Source of the DNA: an uncultured Eubacteriales bacterium
GTDB taxonomy: Bacteria; Bacillota; Clostridia; Christensenellales; Borkfalkiaceae
Reading direction: 5' to 3'
Assembly: GCA_902797515.1 (NCBI GenBank)
Contig: CADBSX010000248.1
Location: 1-5,161 of the forward strand
DNA: 5,161 nt
Below are positions 1 through 5,161 of the stretch, in pieces; position 1 is the stretch's first letter, and each line of letters opens with the position of its first letter. The translations under genes were made by a program, and so were the position numbers. The notes under the pieces were generated by a model. It made no database searches. It was given only the letters and a program-made list of their open reading frames with translations, and was not told where the DNA came from.

Positions 1-279
1 ATCATCGCGAAAACGGGCGAGCCGTATATTCTCGACTGGTCGCACGCGACGCAAGGCAACGGGGCGGCGGACGCGGCGCGGACTTATCTTTTATTCAATC
101 TGTCGGGCGACAAGGAAACGGCGGAAAAGTACCTGAAACTGTTCTGCAAAAAGAGCGACACGGCGATGCAATACGTACAGAAATGGATGCCGATCGTCGC
201 GGCGTCGCAGTCGGTAAAAGGCAACGAAGAGGAGCGCGATTTTCTTCTTCGCTGGGCAAACGTGATAGATTATCAATAA
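1..279 (+). CDS. APH-fold phosphotransferase, C-terminal 92 residues (5' end outside window)
   Basis: This is the 3' end of a gene open from the first base and closed by TAA at 277-279. The visible residues begin with the metal-binding part of the aminoglycoside/choline phosphotransferase (APH) fold: ILDW at residues 10-13, whose Asp12 is the DFG-like Mg2+ ligand, then a Gly-containing loop and DAARTYLL at 24-31, matching the family pattern hIDWxxAxxGxxxxDxART. The HGDxxxxN catalytic loop would lie upstream of the window. The remaining helical tail ends in NVIDYQ. The substrate cannot be told; many chromosomal Clostridia members are annotated as aminoglycoside phosphotransferases without proven resistance activity. 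It converges on the GIY-YIG gene, with a hairpin between them. Codon choice (GCG, TCG, GGC) fits the G+C-richer part of the window. Family call is confident; exact function is not. Confidence 0.85.
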   Translation: MIAKTGEPYILDWSHATQGNGAADAARTYLLFNLSGDKETAEKYLKLFCKKSDTAMQYVQKWMPIVAASQSVKGNEEERDFLLRWANVIDYQ

Positions 280-290
280 AAATCAATTCA

Positions 291-327
291 TTAAACGGCG
301 AGGCTGAAATTCAGCCTCGCCGTTTAA
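291..327. terminator. Perfect 18-bp-arm hairpin between convergent genes, probable bidirectional terminator
   Basis: Arms at 291-308 and 310-327 are exact reverse complements with one base at the centre; the core is CGGCGAGGCTGAA against TTCAGCCTCGCCG, flanked by A/T pairs. It starts 12 nt after the phosphotransferase stop and lies about 85 nt beyond the GIY-YIG stop. On the + strand it is followed by TTTAAATTCCGTTTT, and on the minus strand by a T5 run 8 nt beyond the arm, so neither U-tract is ideal. Position between converging genes argues for termination in both directions. The spacer 328-412 holds a small GCGG/CCGC hairpin but no ORF or RNA gene that I can recognise. Confidence 0.7.
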
Positions 328-412
328 ATTCCGTTTTGTCAGCGGCAAGCCCCGCGGGAATTACGTATTCTCGGTTTCTACCCGCCCCGATTTACAACTA
401 GGCGAAATGTTT

Positions 413-1288
413 TTATGTGCTCGCATTGTTATTCATACCAAATTCAACGCTTTTAAAAACCTTTTTCCAATATTCTTCTCTTTCTATAATATATTCTTTT
501 TGTGTTCTCATATCAAAAATCTCTAATATCGTATAAGTAAAATTATCAATAATATAGTTCGCCCCGTTTTTTTTCATTTTTTCAAAAGTTTTATTCCCAC
601 CGGTTAAACTATTTATGTTTGCATATGCTGACCATCTTTGCCATATGCCTTCATTTTCACCATATGCAGAGCCAATATAAAGTTGTCCTGTTGATTTGTC
701 TGTAATACAATAAACTCCTTTTACACAGGAAAGGGCTTGCTCCCATTCGGGCGATTCATTTCGATAAATAACCTGTAAATCATGATGTGTCAAATAAACT
801 TTATTATAGCCGGGGAAATTTTTTAATGCCGTTGACGGTGTTAAGGAATATATTTCAGGATTTAATTGAGTTTTGACATTGTTAAACCAACGGCTATATA
901 AATTTCTTCCTATTGGTTTTTCCAATTTAATTATTAACCTTTTTCTATATTCTTTAAAGGCATTTTCGAGTTTTAAAGTATATCCTATATCATATTTTTT
1001 TTCCGGAATAATCTTTTCTACTTTATATAGCCCGCCAAATATGTAAAATTGTGGACCAAACGGATCATATTGAGCAAAAGTAAGAAGGTGTTTAGCCTTA
1101 TCTAAATTATTATTTGGTTGCAGTGTTCGATAAGCGTTCATTCTTATCCAACCATCATCAACACTTTCCTCACTATTTTCCAATAAATTATCCCATGCTC
1201 TTTTTCCGTTATGCCCTTCGGACATATTAAACTTGACTTTTACGTCACTAAAATTATCTAACCTAAAAAAATCCATAAAACTTATCAT
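413..1288 (-). CDS. GIY-YIG nuclease-family protein with uncharacterised N-terminal domain
   Basis: A 291-residue protein whose last ~110 residues are a GIY-YIG endonuclease domain: GVY at 191-193, YIG at 204-206 followed by SAYGE, a WQRW segment with the probable catalytic Arg218, GGNK at 230-233, and REEYWKK near 270-276 with a probable metal-binding Glu271. The family cuts DNA by Mg2+-dependent phosphodiester hydrolysis; these residues suggest an active enzyme. Residues 1-185 are a separate domain (FYIFGGLYKV at 81-90, RLIIKLEKP at 117-125, FPGY at 158-161); I recall the same N-terminal pattern in other bacterial GIY-YIG proteins, so the architecture is recurrent, but its role is unknown. 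The ATG at 1288 is preferred over ATG 1276 because only it has a nearby Shine-Dalgarno. It follows the WYL regulator gene by 11 nt. Base composition is far more A+T-rich than its neighbours, suggesting acquisition. Confidence 0.88.
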   Translation of the reverse strand: MISFMDFFRLDNFSDVKVKFNMSEGHNGKRAWDNLLENSEESVDDGWIRMNAYRTLQPNNNLDKAKHLLTFAQYDPFGPQFYIFGGLYKVEKIIPEKKYDIGYTLKLENAFKEYRKRLIIKLEKPIGRNLYSRWFNNVKTQLNPEIYSLTPSTALKNFPGYNKVYLTHHDLQVIYRNESPEWEQALSCVKGVYCITDKSTGQLYIGSAYGENEGIWQRWSAYANINSLTGGNKTFEKMKKNGANYIIDNFTYTILEIFDMRTQKEYIIEREEYWKKVFKSVEFGMNNNAST

Positions 1289-1293
1289 ATTTA

Positions 1294-1308
1294 CTCTTTT
1301 TACTCCTT
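1294..1308 (-). promoter_or_regulatory. Two possible ribosome binding sites for the GIY-YIG gene
   Basis: On the minus strand AAAGAG (1294-1299) lies 5 nt before the ATG, while the stronger AAGGAG (1303-1308) lies 14 nt before it and is built into the last two sense codons (AAG GAG) of the WYL gene. The close weak site probably sets the start at 1288. The strong site inside the upstream gene may help ribosomes finishing the regulator to reload, that is, translational coupling. Confidence 0.55.
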
Positions 1309-2283
1309 ATATTTTTCATTTGCTGTTTGTAGGTTTTTCTTTATCCTTTCCCGAAGTTCTTTCGGCGAAACTATTTCGACGGCGTTTAAGTACTGCATCG
1401 CCCAGTATTCCATGGCGTTTACGCTCGCTTTCGTCCTGATCGAAAACCGTCCGTCCGCTCTTTCCTCTATCCTCAAATCTTTTCCGAGCCAGTCGATTAT
1501 CTGATCGATAGCCCAACCGTCCGCGATAAATTCGATCGGCTGCGGCTCGTCGAAAAACATATACGGCATCGACCTCGAAAACCGCTTGTAATCTATTCCG
1601 CTTTCAAATCCTTCGATCGATTTTAAAGGCGTTCCGTTTTCTTCGGATAAGCGTATATCCGTTATCCTGTCCATACGATAATACTGAATATGTCGCCATT
1701 TTTCGTTAAATCCCATTAAATAATAGCGTTGGTTGTGAAGTATCATCTGATAAGGGCTGACCGTATGCGTCGCCGAACGGTGCATTTTCTTATCCGCGCC
1801 GTATTTATTATAATCAAACGTTATCTTTTTCCCCTTTTCTATCGCCTCGTCCGCGATCTCTATATTATAAAACACGGCGACGTTCTCCGTCTTTTCCCAA
1901 TCGTTTACGGAATAGACGTGTTTAACTCGTTTTTTAAAATATCTGTTAGCCTCGCCGCAGAGTTTTTCTATTACGTCTTTCGACTGTTTCGGCGTTATAT
2001 ATCTGCTCGAAAGAACGCCGTCTATAAGAAGTTTGAGTTCGCTTTCTTCAAACTTTCTTTCGGCGAGATAAGATCCTCTTTTCGTCGTTTCTATATCATA
2101 TCCCGCCTCGTTTAAAAGGGATATGTTCCTTCCGACGGCTTTTCTCTCTATAATAAGCCCGTATTCCTTATCCAAAAGCGCGACGATCTCTTCGTGTTTG
2201 AGCGGATGTTCTTCGTCGCTGTGTTTTTCAAGGATATTCAATATCCTTATAAGCGCGAGTTTTTTCGGTTCTAAACTTTCCAT
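1300..2283 (-). CDS. WYL-domain transcriptional regulator (HTH-WYL-WCX)
   Basis: A 327-residue cytoplasmic DNA-binding regulator. Residues ~6-75 form a winged helix-turn-helix of the DeoR/HTH_11 type, with recognition-helix region RKAVGRNISLLNEAGY at 47-62. A linker leads to a WYL domain at ~137-215: the usual W-Y-L triplet is Y187-Y188-L189 within RYYLMGF, and the conserved arginines of the ligand pocket are probably R203 and R206 in YRMDRI. Residues ~235-320 form the C-terminal WCX extension, including DWLGKDLRI and VEIVSPKELRERI. Length is normal for the family. WYL proteins sense ligands, often thought to be nucleotides or nucleic acid, and several (BrxR, CapW) repress phage-defence operons. 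The gene has GAAGGA 4 nt before its ATG, its own promoter, and an inverted-repeat operator, and is followed closely by the GIY-YIG gene. Autoregulation of this pair is inferred. Confidence 0.92.
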   Translation of the reverse strand: MESLEPKKLALIRILNILEKHSDEEHPLKHEEIVALLDKEYGLIIERKAVGRNISLLNEAGYDIETTKRGSYLAERKFEESELKLLIDGVLSSRYITPKQSKDVIEKLCGEANRYFKKRVKHVYSVNDWEKTENVAVFYNIEIADEAIEKGKKITFDYNKYGADKKMHRSATHTVSPYQMILHNQRYYLMGFNEKWRHIQYYRMDRITDIRLSEENGTPLKSIEGFESGIDYKRFSRSMPYMFFDEPQPIEFIADGWAIDQIIDWLGKDLRIEERADGRFSIRTKASVNAMEYWAMQYLNAVEIVSPKELRERIKKNLQTANEKYKE

Positions 2284-2290
2284 AATTTCC

Positions 2291-2314
2291 TTCGTTATAA
2301 TTCATTATACCGAA
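2291..2314. promoter_or_regulatory. Near-perfect inverted repeat over the WYL promoter, probable operator
   Basis: Read on the minus strand, the left half TTCGGTATAAT and the right half ATTATAACGAA are separated by two bases (GA). They are complementary at 10 of 11 positions. The repeat contains the whole -10 box (2304-2309), covers the likely transcription start region, and reaches the first bases of the Shine-Dalgarno (2288-2293), so a bound dimer should block transcription. This is the geometry expected of a self-repressing dimeric regulator. The WYL protein encoded immediately downstream is the natural candidate, but binding is inferred. Confidence 0.7.
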
Positions 2315-2332
2315 AACGTCGCAATAAATCAA
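2304..2332 (-). promoter_or_regulatory. Sigma-A-type promoter of the WYL / GIY-YIG unit
   Basis: On the minus strand there is a -35 box TTGATT (2332-2327), a 17-bp spacer, and a consensus -10 box TATAAT (2309-2304). The -10 box is 20 bp upstream of the ATG, so the untranslated leader would be short, roughly 13 nt. The -35 box overlaps the TGA stop codon (2331-2329) of the upstream AAA+/M41 gene. No terminator hairpin is visible in the 45-nt gap, so read-through from the upstream gene could add to transcription. Confidence 0.75.
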
Positions 2333-3591
2333 GCGATATTCATAATCGCGCGAACGTCATCCCAAACTAAAAATTCCCTTTCGTAAAGCGCGTCGGCGAC
2401 TTTATCCAATAAATTTCGGTTTTTCGTGATCAGCGCGACCGTTTCTTCGTAAAATTCACTTAAAATTTCCGAAACCGAATCGGCTATGCGGTCGATCCGT
2501 CCGATCGGCTGTTTTTCGCTATAATATCTTTTCCAATAAATACGCGAAAATCCTTTTAAAGCGAGTTCTTCAACGCAACGTTCCGTAAGTCGGCTCGCTT
2601 TTTTTATATCCCATCCCGCGCCGAAATCGGGAACACCGTAAACTATTTCCGCGCTCGCTTTTCCCGCAAGCGAAACTACGACTATGTTTTTAAATTTTTC
2701 AAAAGAGAGAACTTCTTCGTCGTCGAAAGAACAACATACACCGCCCACGTCGCCGTATCTTTTCGCCGAAAGCAAAGCGACTTTTTCACCTAAAAGAGCG
2801 GCGGCGACGGCGTGCCCCGCCTCGTGATAACAAATTTTGCGTTTTTCTTTTTCGTTCGTTGTTTCCGACGGCAAGCACTGCGTTGAAACGCGCAACGCGG
2901 CAAATATGAAATCTTTCCTGCTTATTGTCGATCGGTTTTCGTAGCCCGCGTATAAGCCCGCTTCGTTCACGACGTTTTCAAGATACGCGCAGGATCTTCC
3001 CGCCGAAACTTCCGCGGCAAATTCCGCCGTAAGGTCTTCCGCCGTTTTTTTGTTCGTTAAAAATCGCGCGACTATCTTTACGGCGTCCTCCCTGCTCGGC
3101 GTTTCTACTTTTATTTGTCTCCCGAAACGCCCCTCTCTAAGCAAGGAACGGGGAATATTGAAAATATCGTTTGCGGTCGCGACCGTAAATACGTCTTTCC
3201 CTTTCATGTCTTCCAGACAAGATTGAATAACCGCAAATTCTTCCTTATTGCTGTCCTCTCTCAAATTGTCTTGCGCGAATTTGTCCATATCGTCCAAAAA
3301 AACGATCGACGGTTGATTTTCTTCCGCGTTTTTAAAAGTTTCCCTTATCTTGTCCGTAAACGCGCCGTCCGCGCGATCCTTTTTACAAGAAAAGCATATT
3401 CTTCCGCTCTCTTCTATCAGCGTTTCCGCCATAAGCGTTTTTCCAACGCCCGGCTCTCCGTATAACAAAAGCGCCCGCGGCATATCCACGCCTAACGCGG
3501 AATATTTTTCTCTATTATTCATCGCGTCGCAAAGACGTCTCAATTCTTCTTTTTCCTCTTCATATCCTATGATCTCTTCAAATTTTTTCAC
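2329..3591 (-). CDS. Compact soluble FtsH-like AAA+ ATPase with M41 zinc-protease domain
   Basis: Numbering is from GTG 3591 (420 residues). The protein opens directly in the FtsH-type AAA+ module (FEEIIGYEEEKEEL), with Walker A GEPGVGKT at 45-52, Walker B IVFLDD at 96-101, sensor-1 Asn141 in ATAND, and arginine fingers R155/R158 in GRFGR, where FtsH has GRFDR. The M41 peptidase follows: HEAGH at 256-260 and the third zinc ligand Asp328 in GAGWDIKKAS, so the protease site is complete. Both transmembrane helices of FtsH (usually ~600-700 residues) are absent, so a cytoplasmic hexameric protease is expected. The pore region (~66-78) lacks the FVG motif. TTG 3633 is an alternative start giving 14 more residues (PPKKRGKSEDERQ). 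I prefer GTG because the extended -10 would start RNA almost at the TTG, and GAGGA (3602-3606) lies 10 nt before the GTG; a stop at 3640-3642 blocks longer forms. Substrates are unknown. Confidence 0.88.
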   Translation of the reverse strand: MKKFEEIIGYEEEKEELRRLCDAMNNREKYSALGVDMPRALLLYGEPGVGKTLMAETLIEESGRICFSCKKDRADGAFTDKIRETFKNAEENQPSIVFLDDMDKFAQDNLREDSNKEEFAVIQSCLEDMKGKDVFTVATANDIFNIPRSLLREGRFGRQIKVETPSREDAVKIVARFLTNKKTAEDLTAEFAAEVSAGRSCAYLENVVNEAGLYAGYENRSTISRKDFIFAALRVSTQCLPSETTNEKEKRKICYHEAGHAVAAALLGEKVALLSAKRYGDVGGVCCSFDDEEVLSFEKFKNIVVVSLAGKASAEIVYGVPDFGAGWDIKKASRLTERCVEELALKGFSRIYWKRYYSEKQPIGRIDRIADSVSEILSEFYEETVALITKNRNLLDKVADALYEREFLVWDDVRAIMNIA

Positions 3592-3638
3592 TTGTCTTTC
3601 GTCCTCGCTTTTTCCGCGTTTCTTCGGCGGCAATTCGC

Positions 3639-3647
3639 ATTATATCA
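3639..3647 (-). promoter_or_regulatory. Extended -10 promoter element for the AAA+/M41 gene
   Basis: The minus strand reads TGATATAAT, a full extended -10 (TGnTATAAT) in the otherwise non-coding stretch between the STAS-APH terminator and the AAA+/M41 gene. No good -35 box stands at 15-18 bp spacing, which extended -10 promoters tolerate. Transcription should begin near 3632-3634, leaving a ~40-nt leader if translation starts at GTG 3591. I see no other clear signal in 3648-3771. Confidence 0.55.
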
Positions 3648-3771
3648 GAATTATTGTACCAAAAACGGGATAACAACCGATCAAGCGTCGCTTTGAGGGC
3701 AAAACCCGACCGGCAAACGAAAAAACTACTTTAAACAAGCGGGATTTTCCCATAGCCCGACGGCGGTAAAT

Positions 3772-3805
3772 AAAAAAGTTCGGGATCGTTTTCCCGAACT
3801 TTTTT
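3772..3805 (-). terminator. Strong Rho-independent terminator after the STAS-APH gene
   Basis: Arms 3772-3785 and 3792-3805 pair perfectly over 14 bp, with GTTCGGGA as the core on the + strand and a 6-nt loop. On the minus strand the right arm ends in a T6 run followed by ATTT, a classic intrinsic terminator 27 nt past the STAS-APH stop. The + strand also reads into TTTTTTCTTTT, so it could work both ways. It separates the STAS-APH operon from the AAA+/M41-WYL-GIY-YIG block. Confidence 0.9.
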
Positions 3806-3832
3806 CTTTTACGGTTTTTCTTTTTTCGCTCG

Positions 3833-5017
3833 TCAGAAAGCCAGATCGTCGGTTTCGGGAACGAGTTCTTCAAGTTCTTTTTTATAAAATTCCGCCGCCT
3901 TCGCGCCGTGTTCCGTGTTCAATTCGCCCGCGCGGACAAGATGACGGAGAAGTCTCACGTATCCGACGATTTTCGCCTTTTTTTCCGCGAGCGCGATCTT
4001 TTCGGCGTCCGCGCCGTCGAAATACAGCGTTATTATCTTGTTCCAGAGTTCGCCCGCCGTTGCGTAAGGAATACCGAGGAAGTCCGAAAAATCACCGTCC
4101 GCCGTCTTTGCGCGCCCGACGTACGCGTTATATATGCCGGCGAACTCGAATACGGGATTTCCGACGCTTAACGTATCCATATCTATAAGCAGGCTTTCCC
4201 CGTTCTGATACATTACGTTTTTCACGTGGTAATCGCCGTGTATCATATGGTTGTCGGACGGAATAGCCGCGATCAGATCGCGAAGTTTTTCGTAGGTTTT
4301 TTCCGAAAGAATACCTTTCATATAATCCGACCAGCCCGACGCGGAAACTTTTACGTCGGGAAGGACGTCCGACTTTACGACGGTAGAATGTATGGTTTTG
4401 AGCAGTTTCACGCTCATTTCGGCAATTTCTTCGACCGATTTTTCTCCGCTCGCGAGAAGTTTCGCGAAACTTTTGGCGTTTAAAAGTTCAAAAACCGAAC
4501 CGTAACCGCCGCCCTCTATCCTTACCACGTCGTAGGGGATAGCGGTCGGAACGCCTAAAACGAAAGCCGTTCTCGCGAGTTCCCGTTCGCGGTGTATCTC
4601 GGAAAGGGAATCCTCGTTCATATATACTTTTACTATGGTGTCTTTGTCGATGCGGTAAACTTTGCCGTTCGCGCCCTGACCTATGACCTCGCAGCCCTCG
4701 ACCGAAATCCGCCTGTAAGCCTTGTGTATTTCCATTATTTCGGTAAATCCCGTCATATCGAATATCTCGTAAACGTCGGGCGAAACGTTGACGAGTTTCG
4801 TTTCTTTGACCGTTTTTTTGAGGCGAAGGATTATTCTCAGTCCCGCGCTCGAAATATATCCGAGGTTTTCGCAATCGATCACGATCTCGCCCGCGGGATT
4901 TTCGGCGAGTATTCCGTTTATTCTCTCTTCCGTGGCGTTGGCGTTGGCGGAATCTATGTGTCCGACAAGCGAAAGCGTGAGCGAGTTCCCGTTTTTACTG
5001 AAATTTACTTCAGACAT
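3833..5017 (-). CDS. STAS domain fused to APH-fold kinase
   Basis: A 394-residue soluble protein with two domains. Residues 1-~100 form a STAS domain like anti-sigma-factor antagonists (SpoIIAA/RsbV): the strand-loop-helix YISSAGLRIIL at 54-64 carries the position (S56/S57) that anti-sigma kinases phosphorylate in that family. Residues ~105-385 form an APH-fold kinase: glycine-rich loop GQGANGKVY at 113-121, ATP-anchoring Lys130 in IVKVY, catalytic loop HGDYHVKN at 260-267 with Asp262 and Asn267, and IDMD at 278-281 with the Mg2+ ligand Asp279. The kinase part resembles the TIGR02172 family from memory. All catalytic residues are present. A TTG start at 5032 is possible, but ATG 5017 has AAGGAG (5024-5029) 6 nt upstream and begins at the STAS domain. 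The gene begins one base after the preceding stop, implying an operon and coupled translation. Role in partner switching or small-molecule phosphorylation is inferred. Confidence 0.9.
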   Translation of the reverse strand: MSEVNFSKNGNSLTLSLVGHIDSANANATEERINGILAENPAGEIVIDCENLGYISSAGLRIILRLKKTVKETKLVNVSPDVYEIFDMTGFTEIMEIHKAYRRISVEGCEVIGQGANGKVYRIDKDTIVKVYMNEDSLSEIHRERELARTAFVLGVPTAIPYDVVRIEGGGYGSVFELLNAKSFAKLLASGEKSVEEIAEMSVKLLKTIHSTVVKSDVLPDVKVSASGWSDYMKGILSEKTYEKLRDLIAAIPSDNHMIHGDYHVKNVMYQNGESLLIDMDTLSVGNPVFEFAGIYNAYVGRAKTADGDFSDFLGIPYATAGELWNKIITLYFDGADAEKIALAEKKAKIVGYVRLLRHLVRAGELNTEHGAKAAEFYKKELEELVPETDDLAF

Positions 5018-5018
5018 G

Positions 5019-5161
5019 TTATACTCCTTCAAAAAGTTTATTTACCAAAGCGGCGTATTCGCGCCAAGCGTCGGTTTCGCAGAGTTCCTTCGTGTATTCC
5101 GCTATCGTTCTGTAATACCAAGCCTGTTTCGATACGTCTTTCTGATTGAAATCGAGCCAAA
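5019..5161 (-). CDS. Unrecognised protein, C-terminal 46 residues (5' end outside window)
   Basis: The minus strand stays open from the window edge to TAA at 5021-5019. The peptide runs from WLDFNQKDVSK to NKLFEGV and looks helical, charged and aromatic, with no motif I recognise. It is judged real because the next gene's AAGGAG sits inside its last codons (GAA GGA GTA) and that gene's ATG follows after a single base, the usual arrangement of operon members. It would therefore be co-transcribed with the STAS-APH gene. The product cannot be named from this piece. Confidence 0.65.
   Translation of the reverse strand, partial: WLDFNQKDVSKQAWYYRTIAEYTKELCETDAWREYAALVNKLFEGV
5024..5029 (-). promoter_or_regulatory. 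Ribosome binding site that fixes the STAS-APH start
   Basis: AAGGAG on the minus strand lies 6 nt before ATG 5017 and within the 3' end of the preceding gene. It overlaps the codons that would follow a TTG start at 5032, which argues against that longer form and for translational coupling. Confidence 0.85.

Noticed and set aside
328..412. Possible tRNA or attachment-site remnant in the convergent spacer
   Set aside because: No cloverleaf, T-loop motif or direct repeat could be found, so there is no support for an RNA gene or integration site.
1729..2115. A 128-codon + strand frame opposite the WYL gene
   Set aside because: It lies wholly antisense to a gene with clear HTH and WYL domains, has no recognisable motif, and is a by-product of the host's codon usage.
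3632..3652. AATTC/GAATT inverted repeat flanking the AAA+/M41 -10 box, considered as a second WYL operator
   Set aside because: Only 5 bp per arm with an 11-nt spacer, and it does not match the half-site of the 2291-2314 repeat beyond a shared CGAA; expected by chance.
3640..3873. A 77-codon minus-strand frame running through the STAS-APH 3' end, terminator and promoter region
   Set aside because: It crosses a strong terminator hairpin and a promoter, is rich in Lys/Arg from A-rich non-coding sequence, and has no family signature.
4592..5149. A 185-codon + strand frame opposite the STAS-APH gene
   Set aside because: It is antisense to a protein with a complete kinase motif set and spans the junction of two coupled genes; no domain or ribosome binding site supports it.
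1..5161. CRISPR array, transposase or insertion-sequence ends
   Set aside because: No regularly spaced direct repeats, no transposase motif and no terminal inverted repeats with target duplications were seen on either strand.

Overview
The window looks like part of a chromosome from an uncultured anaerobic Clostridia-type member of the Bacillota. The support is AAGGAG-type ribosome binding sites, sigma-A-like promoters, U-tract terminators, and a gene set (APH-fold kinases, a compact FtsH-like protein, a WYL regulator) that I associate with gut Firmicutes. This placement is inference; there is no rRNA or phylogenetic marker here. Hand counts on sample lines give about 45-53% G+C for most of the window, but only about 23-30% inside one gene (413-1288).

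Layout. A rightward phosphotransferase (APH fold) gene enters from the left and ends at 279, followed by a perfect 18-bp-arm hairpin (291-327) that also faces the leftward genes. All other genes are leftward. In transcription order from the right: the last 46 codons of an unrecognised gene (5161-5019); a STAS-APH fusion protein (5017-3833) coupled to it by a 1-nt gap; a strong terminator (3805-3772); an intergenic promoter region with an extended -10; a soluble FtsH-like AAA+ ATPase/M41 zinc protease (3591-2329); a WYL-domain regulator (2283-1300) with its own promoter and a near-perfect inverted-repeat operator; and a GIY-YIG nuclease-family protein (1288-413) 11 nt behind the regulator.

How the genes may work together. 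The WYL regulator and GIY-YIG gene form a tight two-gene transcription unit. Its promoter begins inside the stop codon of the AAA+/M41 gene, and a 24-bp inverted repeat covers the -10 box and touches the ribosome binding site, so autoregulation by the WYL protein is the simplest reading. No terminator separates the AAA+/M41 gene from this unit, so a three-gene read-through transcript is also possible. Regulator plus nuclease plus ATP-dependent protease resembles the composition of defence loci, and the GIY-YIG gene looks acquired from its low G+C. The sequence does not prove a defence role. The STAS-APH protein belongs to a separate operon and suggests a kinase joined to an anti-sigma-antagonist-like signalling domain.
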